Assembly (NCBI RefSeq): GCF_016918075.2
Contig: NZ_JAERPS020000003.1
Coordinates: 248,001 to 312,000 of the forward strand
From: Rheinheimera maricola
GTDB taxonomy: Bacteria; Pseudomonadota; Gammaproteobacteria; Enterobacterales; Alteromonadaceae
Direction of reading: 5' to 3'
DNA: 64,000 nucleotides
The notes under the pieces were generated by a model. That model had not been told where the DNA came from, searched no databases, and saw only the letters and a list, made by a program, of their open reading frames with translations. Of the stretch, positions 26,122 to 35,971 are shown piece by piece (position 1 is the stretch's first letter; each line of letters begins with the position of its first letter). Position numbers and translations under genes: made by a program.

Positions 26122-29094
26122 ATGAAACTTAACACAGCAAGAAACATCTCGCCCTCGGTGCTGGCCGTAGCGATGGCACTGGCACTGTCTGCCAGCCCGC
26201 TACAGGCACAAGACAACACCACCGGTTTACTAAAAGGCACGATAAGTGCGCAAAACGGCAACCAGCTTGCCGATGTCATTATTACCCTGCGGCATGTGCA
26301 GCAAGGTTTTAGCCGCACGGTGCAAACCAATAGCAAAGGCGAGTACGTGCTGCGCGCACTGCCGGTGGGCGAATACAGCGTTAGCGTAAGCCATGCGGGT
26401 AAACCAGTAATTGACGGCGAGCGCATTACTATTAGCCTGGGCCAGGCGCTGGTTTACGCGCCAGTACTGGGTAATACCGACAGTATTGAAAAAATTGCCG
26501 TATTGGGCTCACGCGCACAGCGCATTGACGTAAGCGATTCTACCGCCGGTCTGACCTTTGATGCCGTGACGCTGGATCAGATGCCAGTTAACACCGGCTT
26601 TGAAAATATTGCACTGCTAACCCCGGGGGTGGCGCGCAGCTCTGAATTTAAGGCATCCAGCTTCGGCGGGGCTTCGGCTGCGGAAAATGGCTACTTTTTA
26701 AATGGCATGAATATCAGCGCCCTGCGCACCGGTATCGGCTCTATTGACTTGCCATGGGAGGCCATAGCGCAAACCCAGGTAAAAACCGGTGGCATCTCCG
26801 CCGAGTATGACCGCTTTATTGGTGGCGTGGTCAATGCAGTATCGAAAACCGGCGGTAACGACAGCCGCTTTGGCGCCGAGCTGCGTTATGATCCAGCCGC
26901 GCTGCATTCAGCCCACGGCACGGTGTATAACCCCGGCGGCAGTATCTCTATTAATAACAAAGACTCTGAAGCCGAATTCTATGAGGCTAATGTTTGGGCC
27001 AGTGGCGCACTGGTAGAGGATAAACTGTTTGTTTATGCCCTGTTTAACCCGCGCAAATATCAGTCGCAGTATGCGAACAGTGCAGCCACCCAGTTTACCG
27101 AATATGAAAAAGAGGATACACGCTGGTTTGTTAATATGGACTGGTACATCAGCGATGACCATGTGGTAACTTTTACCGCTTTGGATAACAGCGCCGATTT
27201 ACGTTACGACAGCTTTGCTTGGGATCAACAACAGGGCAAAGGCAATGCCCGCGGTGTCACCAAAAGTACCACCGGCGGTACTATGTACTCAGCCCGCTAC
27301 CAGGGCTTTATAACTGACGATTTCTCGGTATCTGCCACCCTGGGCCGACTGGAAGACTCAGCAGAAACCATTCCAACCAACCGTCTGCCCGGTATTTGGG
27401 ATTACGTTAATCTGAATGGTCAGCGCTATGGTAACTGGACCACCAGCAATTTGATCAGCGAGAGCTACCAGCGCGATCAATTCCGCCTCGACTTCACTTA
27501 CCTGTTCTCAGATCACACACTGCAATTTGGTCTGGACAGTGAAAACCTTAGCGTCGATTACCTTGAATTTCAAAACGGTGAAGCCGAAGCACGTGGCTGG
27601 TGGGAATATCGTACTTATGTGGCGATACCACGTATTGACCTGGATGCCGGCACTTATGTTATGCGGCGTCAACGCGATACCGGCGGCAAAACCGAAGTCA
27701 ATTCACTGGCGTTTTATCTGCAGGACAGCTGGCAAATTAACGACAATCTGGTGTTAAACGCCGGCCTGCGTTATAGCAGCTTTGAAAACACTGCCACCAC
27801 CGGTCAAACCTACGTTGAGCTGGATGACCAGTTAGCGCCCAGAGCGCAGCTGATCTGGGATCCAAGCGGCAATGGTGACAGCAAAGTGTTTGCTACTTTT
27901 GGCCGCTATTTCCAGCCGGTGTCGGCTAATATGAATATTAAGCAAGCCAGTGGTCAGCGTGATGTGTACAACTACTATCTGCCGGATCAGTTAAACAGCG
28001 ATGGCAGCCTGGTGTTAGGTGCAGATGGCGCACCCAGCCACGGTGCGCTGGTAGCCACCAACGTAGTACAAAGCGGTGCGGTAGATGTTGAGCGCATTGC
28101 TGCCGACAACCTGGGGCCGATGTATTCTGACGAGTTTACCCTGGGCTATGAAACCCAGCTGAATGATAGCGTCAAAGGCGGTATACGCTTTGTCTATCGT
28201 AACCTTAAGCAATCAATAGAAGACAGCGACTTAGGCCCGGTAGTAGCACAGTGGCTGGAGCAAAATAATATTGCCAACAATGCCAACGAATACTACTTCT
28301 ACACGCTGATTAATCCGGGTAACGACGTTACTTTTCACTACGATTTTGATTTAGATGGCGTAAAAGAAACAGTAGCTTTGTCTGCAGCAGATTTACGCCT
28401 GCCCAAACCCGAGCGTAAATATCTGGCCTGGGAGTTTACCCTGGATGGTAAACCGACTGACAACTTGCAGCTGTGGTTCTCTTACGTCTGGTCGCATAAC
28501 TGGGGTATGACGGAGGGGCTGGTGCGTACCGATAATGGCCAGGCCGATCCGGGTTGGACCACCTCATACGACTACGCCGACTTAATGGACCATGCCGCTG
28601 GCAACCTGCCCAATGATCATCGCCATGCCTTTAAACTCAGTGGTGTATATGACATCAGCGACAACTGGGCGCTGGGCTTTGTTGCCCGTGCTACCTCAGG
28701 TGCGCCGCTGAACAAGTTCAGTATTCACCCCACCGGAGTCGACACCTGTGCCGAGCCCAGCTTGTGGGCCGATTGGTGTGCCAGCCAGTGGTACGATGAA
28801 AGCTCATTCTACGACTGGGACGGCACGCCAGCACCGCGCGGCTCTGCCGGCCGGCTTGACTGGTTGTACGAGTTTGACCTGAGCCTAACCTACCAGCGGC
28901 AGTTGGCTGACGGTGATTTCTCGGTTAAAGCCACGGTGTTTAATCTGTTTAACTTTGACACACCGCTCAGCGTAAATCAGGTGGCGCAAATCACGCAAAC
29001 CGATAACAGCTTTGCTGCCAATCCGGATTGGAATACCGCCACCGGTCTGCAAAGTAACCGCACCGTGTCGTTAGTCGTGCGCTACCAGTTCTAA
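26122..29094 (+). CDS. TonB-dependent receptor with N-terminal carboxypeptidase-regulatory-like domain
   Basis: A 990-residue outer-membrane protein. A signal peptide ends near LQAQ; residues about 35-115 form a carboxypeptidase-regulatory-like beta-sandwich (LADVIITLRHVQ ... YVLRALPVGEYSVSV). The plug domain follows (GLTFDAVTLDQMPVNTGFENIALLTPG, YFLNGMNIS, GGISAEYDRFIGGVVNAVSK), then a 22-strand-type barrel ending in VVRYQF. This Oar-like arrangement is found in receptors for peptides and glycans in Alteromonadales. Between the D-hydroxyproline oxidoreductase and a peptide transporter, the likely cargo is collagen-derived oligopeptides. This is inference from context. Confidence 0.9.
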   Translation: MKLNTARNISPSVLAVAMALALSASPLQAQDNTTGLLKGTISAQNGNQLADVIITLRHVQQGFSRTVQTNSKGEYVLRALPVGEYSVSVSHAGKPVIDGERITISLGQALVYAPVLGNTDSIEKIAVLGSRAQRIDVSDSTAGLTFDAVTLDQMPVNTGFENIALLTPGVARSSEFKASSFGGASAAENGYFLNGMNISALRTGIGSIDLPWEAIAQTQVKTGGISAEYDRFIGGVVNAVSKTGGNDSRFGAELRYDPAALHSAHGTVYNPGGSISINNKDSEAEFYEANVWASGALVEDKLFVYALFNPRKYQSQYANSAATQFTEYEKEDTRWFVNMDWYISDDHVVTFTALDNSADLRYDSFAWDQQQGKGNARGVTKSTTGGTMYSARYQGFITDDFSVSATLGRLEDSAETIPTNRLPGIWDYVNLNGQRYGNWTTSNLISESYQRDQFRLDFTYLFSDHTLQFGLDSENLSVDYLEFQNGEAEARGWWEYRTYVAIPRIDLDAGTYVMRRQRDTGGKTEVNSLAFYLQDSWQINDNLVLNAGLRYSSFENTATTGQTYVELDDQLAPRAQLIWDPSGNGDSKVFATFGRYFQPVSANMNIKQASGQRDVYNYYLPDQLNSDGSLVLGADGAPSHGALVATNVVQSGAVDVERIAADNLGPMYSDEFTLGYETQLNDSVKGGIRFVYRNLKQSIEDSDLGPVVAQWLEQNNIANNANEYYFYTLINPGNDVTFHYDFDLDGVKETVALSAADLRLPKPERKYLAWEFTLDGKPTDNLQLWFSYVWSHNWGMTEGLVRTDNGQADPGWTTSYDYADLMDHAAGNLPNDHRHAFKLSGVYDISDNWALGFVARATSGAPLNKFSIHPTGVDTCAEPSLWADWCASQWYDESSFYDWDGTPAPRGSAGRLDWLYEFDLSLTYQRQLADGDFSVKATVFNLFNFDTPLSVNQVAQITQTDNSFAANPDWNTATGLQSNRTVSLVVRYQF

Positions 29095-29120
29095 TCACAG
29101 CGCTGATATCTCTGATTATA

Positions 29121-29150
29121 GGCGGGACAGCTGCAATAGCTGGTCCCGCC
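29121..29150 (+). terminator. Strong hairpin after the TonB receptor gene
   Basis: GGCGGGAC (29121-29128) pairs with GTCCCGCC (29143-29150), extended by AGCT/AGCT with one bulge. No T run follows, so it may be a transcript-stabilising or Rho-assisted end rather than a full intrinsic terminator. Confidence 0.6.
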
Positions 29151-29189
29151 TTGTCCATCATCTAATTGATTTATCCGGACGTTGTTATC

Positions 29190-30596
29190 ATGCAAAAAAA
29201 CTCAACTGACTGCTTTGGTCATCCCAAAGGCTTATTTTTACTGTTTAGTACCGAAATGTGGGAGCGTTTTTCTTATTACGCTATGCGTGCTTTGCTGGTG
29301 CTGTATCTGGTCGATCAGCTGCAGGCGCAGGGCGGCGGCCTGGGCTGGGATCATGCCAGTGCGCTGCAACTGTATGGCACTTTTACCATGCTGGTGTATG
29401 TGACGCCGCTAATCGGCGGCTGGCTGGCCGATAACTGGCTGGGGCAGCGCAATGCAATACTGGCCGGCGCTGTACTGATGGCATTGGGCCAATTTTGTCT
29501 GGCGCTACCGCATAGCTGGTTTGCCTCGCCGTTGCCGGCTTTTTACAGCGGCCTGGCTTTGTTGGTGCTGGGTAATGGCTTATTTAAGCCAAATATTTCT
29601 ACCATGGTCGGTGATTTGTACAGCGCTAATGATAAACGCCGCGACAGCGCCTTCACGATATTTTATCTGGGCATTAATGCCGGTATGTTTTTGGCCGGTA
29701 TTGCGGTTGGCATAACCATTGATGCCTTTGGTTATCAGCAAGATGGCCAGCTGGTGCGCAACTATCAGGCCGGCTTTTTGCTAGCCGGTATCGGCATGCT
29801 GCTGGCACTGCTGCTGCAACTTAGCCTGGCCAAGCGCTTGCTGGGCAATATCGGTACCGAGCCAGCAGCGCGCAAAGCCCGGCGCTTGCAACCCCAGCTG
29901 CCCACCACGCTAACTAAAGCAGAAATTGACCGGCTAAAGGTATTACTGATCATGGGACTTTTTACCATTATTTTCTGGGCCGGCTTTGAACAGGCCGGCG
30001 GCCTGATGAATATCTATGCCGATCGCTTTACCGAACGCAACATCGGCAGCTGGCAAATTAACCCCACTTACTTTCAGTCACTTAACCCGCTGTTTATTCT
30101 CATTTTTGCGCCACTGCTGGCCGTGTTGTGGATAAAGCTGGGTAAACGCGAGCCGAATTCGCCACTTAAGTTTGCCCTGGGGCTACTGCTACTGGGTATC
30201 GGCTTTTTATTTATGGTTGGCGCCAGTTTGCAATACAGCGCGCATCTTGGCGGTGATAGCAAAGCCAGCCTGTGGTGGCTGGTGTGCGCTTATCTGTTTT
30301 TTACCCTGGGCGAGCTTTGCCTGTCGCCAATTGGCTTAGCGCTGGTATGCCGGCTGGCACCGCTTAGGGTAGCATCGCTGCTGATGGGCGCCTGGTATCT
30401 GTTTTTAGCTGCGGCCAATAAACTGGCTGGTCTGATTGGTGCCCTGCTGGATAGCGGCGACGTTGATAATGAACAGCAAATGGTGGCCAATGCCTTAGCT
30501 ATTTTCAGTGGTTTTAGCCTGACAGCGATATTGGCGGCCATACTATTGTATTTTCTGGCCGACAAGCTGGTGTACTGGATGCACGGTAAAGGCTGA
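29190..30596 (+). CDS. POT/PTR-family proton-coupled oligopeptide transporter
   Basis: A 468-residue inner-membrane transporter with 12-14 helices. The diagnostic ExxERFxYY motif is present as FSTEMWERFSYYAMRALLVLYL in helix 1, and the PTR signature region appears as LGNGLFKPNISTMVGDLY and DSAFTIFYLGINAGMFLAG. The family imports di- and tripeptides with protons. I chose the ATG at 29190; the in-frame TTG eight codons earlier adds nothing that fits. It follows the TonB receptor and would complete uptake of Pro/Hyp-rich small peptides after outer-membrane passage. Confidence 0.92.
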   Translation: MQKNSTDCFGHPKGLFLLFSTEMWERFSYYAMRALLVLYLVDQLQAQGGGLGWDHASALQLYGTFTMLVYVTPLIGGWLADNWLGQRNAILAGAVLMALGQFCLALPHSWFASPLPAFYSGLALLVLGNGLFKPNISTMVGDLYSANDKRRDSAFTIFYLGINAGMFLAGIAVGITIDAFGYQQDGQLVRNYQAGFLLAGIGMLLALLLQLSLAKRLLGNIGTEPAARKARRLQPQLPTTLTKAEIDRLKVLLIMGLFTIIFWAGFEQAGGLMNIYADRFTERNIGSWQINPTYFQSLNPLFILIFAPLLAVLWIKLGKREPNSPLKFALGLLLLGIGFLFMVGASLQYSAHLGGDSKASLWWLVCAYLFFTLGELCLSPIGLALVCRLAPLRVASLLMGAWYLFLAAANKLAGLIGALLDSGDVDNEQQMVANALAIFSGFSLTAILAAILLYFLADKLVYWMHGKG

Positions 30597-30598
30597 AG

Positions 30599-30648
30599 AT
30601 TAACCCGGCGCGCTAATTTTCGCTGTGCTAAAGAGCGTCGGGTTAATT
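30599..30648. terminator. Bidirectional terminator-like inverted repeat
   Basis: ATTAACCCG with GCGC and the distal GCG/CGGGTTAAT (about 30599-30611 and 30635-30648) form a long imperfect stem between the convergent transporter and S9 peptidase genes. Confidence 0.5.
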
Positions 30649-30651
30649 TGT

Positions 30652-32913
30652 TCAGTTAGTGCTAATGTGGAAAAACGCTGGTGGTGTTTGCTCAAGTAAA
30701 TGGCGGACAAAATAGTCCCAGCGCCGGCGGGTAAAATAGCTATCTTCACGTAAATCGTGGTCTTTGTTGGCCAGCACCAGCAAATCCACGTCGCGGTTGG
30801 CTGCCTGAATGGCTGCCGCCAGCCGGAAACTGTTGGCCGGATTAACATTATTATCTAAATCCCCCGTGGCTAATAACAGCTTGCCGCTTAACTGATGCGC
30901 CAGCGTCATATTGCTATTGCTGTCGTAGTGCGAGCCCTCTGCTGGCATGCCCATCCACATTTCCGGCCACCAGGCTTTTGACATACGGTGATCATGATTA
31001 CCGGCAGAAGATACGGCTACCTTGTAAAAATCACCATATTTTAGCAACGCCCTGGCCGCATCATAGCCACCGGCCGAGTGGCCGTAAGCGCCTACCCGGC
31101 TTAGATCAAGATAAGGCCGCTTGGCTGCCAGTTGCTGCAAGCCAGTGATATAGTCCGGCCCACCGATATCACCGAGATTTTTATAACTGTGCAGGTGAAA
31201 AGCCCGCGAGCGATGTGCCGTACCGAGCGGATCTAAGTTCAGCACCACAAACCCCAACTGGGCAATCGGCGTTTCTGTATTGGCAAAACCACGGGAGAAG
31301 CGCTTGGCACTAACGATAGTGTGTGGCCCGGCATACATATGCTGCACCACCGCATAGCGCTTGGTTGGGTCAAAATTAACCGGTTTGTACAGCAGGCCAT
31401 ACAGCGCTGTTTTGCCATCGCGTGCCAATACGTTAAACGGCTCTGGCGGTTGCCAGCCCGTGGCGCGCAGTGCGCTGTCATCGGCTACCGCCAAAGTTTG
31501 TAACACAGCGCCATCGAGGCTCTGTCTAATGCTACTGACGGTGGGCAAATCAACGCGGGAATAACTATCATAAAAATGCTGCCAGTCTGGCGCCAGGCTT
31601 ACCTGATGATCAGCATATTCTGGTGTAAGCAAAGTTAACCCGCTGCCATCCAGATTAATGCGGTACAGGTAGCGAAAGTACGGATCGCCGGGCTCGCGAC
31701 CCGACGCGGAGAAATACAGCTGTTGCTTGCTGTGGTCGATGCCGTGCAGCTGGCGCACGACAAAATCGCCTTGAGTCACCTGACGTATATCGTCATTTTG
31801 CTGTTGTAAATATAGGTGGTTCCAACCATCGCGCTCAGAGCTGAAAATAAATTGCTCAGAGTCCAGCCAGGCAATGTCGTGTTTAGCATAATCGAGAAAC
31901 TGCTCGCTGCGCTCCTGCCATTTAATCGTTGCCACCCCAGCAGGACTAATTTGCCATAATGTCAGCGCCCGCATGCCGCGGTCGCGAGCTACCAGATAAA
32001 AAAAGCCGTCGTCATGCCAGCTGACATCGCCCCAGTTTTGCGTGGTTTCAAGCGGCGGCAGCTGCGTCATGCTTAGTTTGCCGCTATGCGCATCAACAAT
32101 CGCCAGTTGATAATGCGAGCGCTGATCATTACCCGGTAAAGCGCGTTTATAAGAGTGCAACACTGCGCTGTGGCCCTGATCTGGCAGGTTTTGCAGCATA
32201 TGTAGCGTTGGCATAGTGCGCCTGTCCAGCACAAAGGTGGCGGCGTAGCGGCTATCACCTGACCAGACAAACTGCGTACTGCGTTTGGGCGCTACCGCCG
32301 CGCCATTAATCTGGTCCAGCTGATACCAGTCATTCAGCTCGCCCCAGGCATAATCGCCACTGCCATCTGTGGTCAGTTGCTGCATGCGGCCAGTGCTAAG
32401 TTCAGTTAATTGCAGATTATGCGCCACACTATCCAGCTGCCAGCGCTTATCCGGTGAGGTTACAGCGCCCTGCTGTGCCAGTTGCTGACACTGATATTGC
32501 CCCTGTTGTTGCGGCGTCGATAGCCCTAGCTGACACTGCCAGCTTTGTTGTTGGTACTGTAATTTTGCGTGCCAGTTGTTATCGCTGCGGTTAAGCCGCA
32601 GTTGTAAGTTGTCAGTATCCAGCGCGGCCGTCGCTCCCAGCGCGCGCGCCAATTTAGTTATATCTAATTGCTGCGGCGTTTGCTGCAAGCTGTCGGCAAA
32701 GTAAAACCGGCGGCCATCGGCTTCTTGCCGGCTAAACCAGTAACCTTGCTGTTGCCAGTAAAACGGCAGCTCGGCGTTTAGCACTAACGGCCGCACTTTA
32801 GGGTAAAAAAACTGCTGTGCTTTAGCATAAGCTAATGGCATTGCAGGCAATTCTGTAGCTGCCGCCGGCATGAACCATAGGGCGGCGCTAAGTAGCAGAT
32901 AACGAGCAGACAT
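30652..32913 (-). CDS. Secreted S9-family prolyl peptidase (dipeptidyl peptidase IV type)
   Basis: A 753-residue serine peptidase with a signal peptide (LLLSAALWFMPAAATE), an N-terminal beta-propeller (about residues 40-500, with DPP IV N-like WSGDSRYAATFVLDRR and ISPAG/SEQFLDYA repeats) and a C-terminal alpha/beta-hydrolase domain. The nucleophile Ser is in GAYGHSAGGYDAARAL, the Asp in LLLATGDLDNNVNPANS and the His in LVLANKDHDLREDSY. DPP IV-type enzymes release X-Pro dipeptides, suitable for Gly-Pro-Hyp repeats of collagen. It is divergent from the collagenase gene with operator-like site 3 about 48 bp upstream. Confidence 0.9.
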   Translation of the reverse strand: MSARYLLLSAALWFMPAAATELPAMPLAYAKAQQFFYPKVRPLVLNAELPFYWQQQGYWFSRQEADGRRFYFADSLQQTPQQLDITKLARALGATAALDTDNLQLRLNRSDNNWHAKLQYQQQSWQCQLGLSTPQQQGQYQCQQLAQQGAVTSPDKRWQLDSVAHNLQLTELSTGRMQQLTTDGSGDYAWGELNDWYQLDQINGAAVAPKRSTQFVWSGDSRYAATFVLDRRTMPTLHMLQNLPDQGHSAVLHSYKRALPGNDQRSHYQLAIVDAHSGKLSMTQLPPLETTQNWGDVSWHDDGFFYLVARDRGMRALTLWQISPAGVATIKWQERSEQFLDYAKHDIAWLDSEQFIFSSERDGWNHLYLQQQNDDIRQVTQGDFVVRQLHGIDHSKQQLYFSASGREPGDPYFRYLYRINLDGSGLTLLTPEYADHQVSLAPDWQHFYDSYSRVDLPTVSSIRQSLDGAVLQTLAVADDSALRATGWQPPEPFNVLARDGKTALYGLLYKPVNFDPTKRYAVVQHMYAGPHTIVSAKRFSRGFANTETPIAQLGFVVLNLDPLGTAHRSRAFHLHSYKNLGDIGGPDYITGLQQLAAKRPYLDLSRVGAYGHSAGGYDAARALLKYGDFYKVAVSSAGNHDHRMSKAWWPEMWMGMPAEGSHYDSNSNMTLAHQLSGKLLLATGDLDNNVNPANSFRLAAAIQAANRDVDLLVLANKDHDLREDSYFTRRRWDYFVRHLLEQTPPAFFHISTN

Positions 32914-32960
32914 ACTATTTCCTCTTCAGACATCGACGCTGCAGCATAGCAATCAGAGTA

Positions 32961-32972
32961 AGTGTATACAAT
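32961..32972. promoter_or_regulatory. Operator-like palindrome, site 3 (S9 peptidase side)
   Basis: AGTGTATACAAT, 11 of 12 positions identical to ATTGTATACAAT, 48 bp upstream of the S9 peptidase start. Lies in the 239-bp divergent intergenic region shared with the collagenase, 106 bp centre to centre from site 4. Confidence 0.7.
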
Positions 32973-33064
32973 ATCCAATTTCATTTAATCTGTTTGTTCC
33001 TTATTTACCTTATGTCAAAACGCTATTTACCTCATGGTTTTAAATTCTAATCAAACTATATATT

Positions 33065-33080
33065 ATATTGTATACAATAT
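33065..33080. promoter_or_regulatory. Operator palindrome ATATTGTATACAATAT, site 4 (collagenase side)
   Basis: Perfect 16-bp palindrome, the longest version in the locus, 72 bp upstream of the collagenase ATG in an AT-rich promoter region. Confidence 0.8.
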
Positions 33081-33152
33081 TTTTTATGCTAAGTTAGGTC
33101 GGCCACTTATGGCAAATAACTATAACGACTTCACCAGAAGGAACAAAAACAA

Positions 33153-35909
33153 ATGAAAACAAACACTTTGCTGCTTAGCCTGCTATTTGGCAGCAGCGCC
33201 TTACTGGCCGCCGAGCCAGCCTCACCTTCCCATCCGGGTATGCTGGCACAGGATTTACAACATGGCCACGAGCATAATGCCATGCAGCACAGCCCCAAAC
33301 CGCCCAGGCTGGTATCACCGCATGAGTTTGAAAAAATACAGGCCAAACTGTATGCCGAGCGTAACCAACTACCATTGCCCTCACACCTGGTGCCTGATGC
33401 CGACAAGGCTATGCATTTAGCCAACAGGCAGCAACTGATGCAGCAAAGTAGCTGCACCTCGCCTGCTACTCTGCTGCCTCTAACTGGTGCAGAGTTAGTC
33501 AGCGCCATTGAAGGCGCCAGCCTAACCAGTTGCTTATACGGGCTGTACGATAATGCGTTATTAGGTAGCGCGCATTTTAGCGATGCAAAAATTCTTACTG
33601 TGGTGCAGGCAATTAGCAACCTTATGGCCAGCTTTGATGGCTCAGATGCCACTGGTGCGGCCGAATTAGAAAAACTGGTCAGCTACCTGCGTGCGATGCA
33701 CTGGGTAGAAGCTGGCAGCAACCGCCAGTTTAGCGCCGCGTATCTGAGCACCTTACAGCAGGCTTTTGACCAATATTTTGCCGGCAGCCACTTTGTCCGC
33801 TTTGACGGTAACGTATCGCGCAACTTTATGCTGCGCTACGAAATGCTGATCCTGGTGAACAGTTCCGGTACTGATGCACTGCGCTACTTAGCCCGCTTTA
33901 GTCAGGCGCTAAAAGGTTATAGCACTAGCGTATCACGCAGTGATAATTGGGGCGTGGCGTATGAAGAAAACGGCCTGACGCAGGTGTTAACACATTACTT
34001 TAATGCCACTAATAACGGCAGCGCAGCACTGCAGCAACTGTTGGTTAGCGAGCCGCAAATTATTAGCAACCTGCGTGACTTTGTCCTTACCGACGGCCTG
34101 TGGCTGGTTGGCCACACGCGTGAGTATCAATGGTCTGATGCGGTTACTGAACTGGGCCGGTTGCTGAAGTTTGGTGGCGCTATAGCCCAGCAGGTACGTC
34201 CGGCAATGCAGACTATTCTTAGCACGTATCAGTTTAATGGTAACGGCTCTAATGGCTGGGTAATTGCCCAGGGCATGGTAAAACTGTACGACAGCGGCAA
34301 TTGCCAGCTGTATGGCGATGCCTGTGAATTTGACCTGGAAAGCACCGTACTTAGCGGCCAGCATACCTGTGGTGATACTTTGAAACTGCGCTATCAGCAG
34401 CCCATAGCAGCCAACAACTTACAGCAAATTTGTAGCGATCTGGCTGTGCAGGAACAAAGCTTCCATGCCCAGTTTGGCAACAGCAGCCCAGTCGCCAACG
34501 ACAATAATACCGCACTGGAAATGGTGATATTCAGCTCGTCCGCTGATTATCAAAACTACGCTGGTACCTTTTTCAATATCGACACCAATAATGGCGGCAT
34601 GTACCTGGAAGGCACGCCATCTGATCCAAACAATCAGGCGCGCTTTATTGCCTATCAAGCCACCTGGTTACAGCCGGAATTTGTGGTGTGGAATTTAGAA
34701 CACGAATATGTACATTATCTGGATGGCCGCTTTAACCAATGGGGCAGCTTTAGCGATCAGCCGACAAACTTGGTCTGGTGGGGCGAAGGCCTGGCCGAAT
34801 ATTCCTCCAAGGGATCGGACAACCCTACTGCATTAGCGGTGGCAGCTGATAAAACCTACCAGTTAAGTGAGCTGTTTCAAACCACCTATGCCAATAGCAA
34901 CACCGCACGCACTTACTATTGGGGTTATTTAGCCACCCGCTTTATGTTTGAACGCCAGCGTCAGCTTATCGACACTGAATTATTGCCCAGCATGCGCGCC
35001 GCTAAGTATGTTATTTCCGACGCGCCCTGTAGCTTTGACTGGGGCTGGCAGAGCAAGAACGACGCTATTGCCAATAATTGGAGCTGGCTGTATGACGACA
35101 GCGAGTGGAGTGAAGGCAACTGGGTCTGGACCTGCGGCCAGATTAACGATGGCGACACCCCCCAACTGCCGGATTACACGCCTTATGCTGAAATTATTGC
35201 CGCCTGGGGCAATCAGTTTGATGCCGAGTTTCATCAATGGCTGGACTGCATCGTTGCCAATGACGACTGTAGCAACAACACTAACCCGGTAACAGCACTG
35301 CAAAATGGCGTGCCGGTAACGGTGAGTGGTGCGCGGGATTCAGAGCAACACTACCGCATCGCGCTGCCGGAAAACGCCTATGATCTGAGTATTACAACAA
35401 CAGGCGGCAGCGGAGATCTTGACTTGTATGTGCGCCAGCAATTGGCCGCCAGCCTGACAGAATGGGACTTCCGACCTTACGCTATCGGCAACCGTGAACG
35501 GGTTAACGTATTGCAGCCGCAACAACCGGATTGGTTTGTTATGTTGCATGGCTACCGCCAGTTTACTGATGCCAACCTAACCGCCAGCTGGAAGCTGGGT
35601 AACTTAACCTCGTTGCAGCAATGGCCGGCACTTAGCAGCAATTACGCACTGTACCAGTGGGTGTATGTGCCGCCGCATGCCAAAGCCTTATATTTTACCC
35701 TGAGTAACGGCACCGGTGATGCCCAGCTGTACGTAAAACGCCAGGGCTGGCCAACGCCAGGCAACTATGATGGCGCATCCAGCATTTCGCGCGGTACCAC
35801 ACAAAAAATTCATCTGCCTAATATCGTCCCAGGCAGCTATTACCATATTATGGTTAATACCTTAGAAGGCTTTAACAATGTTGATTTGAAAGTGTTTATC
35901 GTAGAGTAG
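33153..35909 (+). CDS. Secreted M9-family collagenase
   Basis: A 918-residue metallopeptidase with signal peptide (LLLSLLFGSSALLAAE), the M9 activator-type helical region (about 80-420) and the catalytic domain with zinc motif HEYVHYLDGRF (His517, Glu518, His521). A downstream glutamate in WWGEGLAEYSS is the likely third ligand; Glu549 has the spacing seen in clostridial collagenases. Several cysteines in CSFDWGWQ, WTCGQIN and DCIVANDDC suit an extracellular protein. Two C-terminal PPC-like beta domains (about 725-815 and 820-918; GSGDLDLYVRQQ and GTGDAQLYVKRQ) probably assist substrate binding. It attacks native collagen and would start the pathway whose later steps lie around it. Confidence 0.93.
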   Translation: MKTNTLLLSLLFGSSALLAAEPASPSHPGMLAQDLQHGHEHNAMQHSPKPPRLVSPHEFEKIQAKLYAERNQLPLPSHLVPDADKAMHLANRQQLMQQSSCTSPATLLPLTGAELVSAIEGASLTSCLYGLYDNALLGSAHFSDAKILTVVQAISNLMASFDGSDATGAAELEKLVSYLRAMHWVEAGSNRQFSAAYLSTLQQAFDQYFAGSHFVRFDGNVSRNFMLRYEMLILVNSSGTDALRYLARFSQALKGYSTSVSRSDNWGVAYEENGLTQVLTHYFNATNNGSAALQQLLVSEPQIISNLRDFVLTDGLWLVGHTREYQWSDAVTELGRLLKFGGAIAQQVRPAMQTILSTYQFNGNGSNGWVIAQGMVKLYDSGNCQLYGDACEFDLESTVLSGQHTCGDTLKLRYQQPIAANNLQQICSDLAVQEQSFHAQFGNSSPVANDNNTALEMVIFSSSADYQNYAGTFFNIDTNNGGMYLEGTPSDPNNQARFIAYQATWLQPEFVVWNLEHEYVHYLDGRFNQWGSFSDQPTNLVWWGEGLAEYSSKGSDNPTALAVAADKTYQLSELFQTTYANSNTARTYYWGYLATRFMFERQRQLIDTELLPSMRAAKYVISDAPCSFDWGWQSKNDAIANNWSWLYDDSEWSEGNWVWTCGQINDGDTPQLPDYTPYAEIIAAWGNQFDAEFHQWLDCIVANDDCSNNTNPVTALQNGVPVTVSGARDSEQHYRIALPENAYDLSITTTGGSGDLDLYVRQQLAASLTEWDFRPYAIGNRERVNVLQPQQPDWFVMLHGYRQFTDANLTASWKLGNLTSLQQWPALSSNYALYQWVYVPPHAKALYFTLSNGTGDAQLYVKRQGWPTPGNYDGASSISRGTTQKIHLPNIVPGSYYHIMVNTLEGFNNVDLKVFIVE

Positions 35910-35920
35910 CGCTATAAAAA

Positions 35921-35945
35921 AACGGGCAGCCTGGCTGCCCGTTTT
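35921..35945. terminator. Bidirectional terminator between collagenase and GntR regulator
   Basis: Ten-base-pair stem AACGGGCAGC (35921-35930) / GCTGCCCGTT (35934-35943), 3-nt loop, TTTT on the plus strand and a T-rich tail on the minus strand. Separates convergent genes. Confidence 0.88.
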
Positions 35946-35971
35946 AGTATCGTAGCTATAACAGTGCTGCG

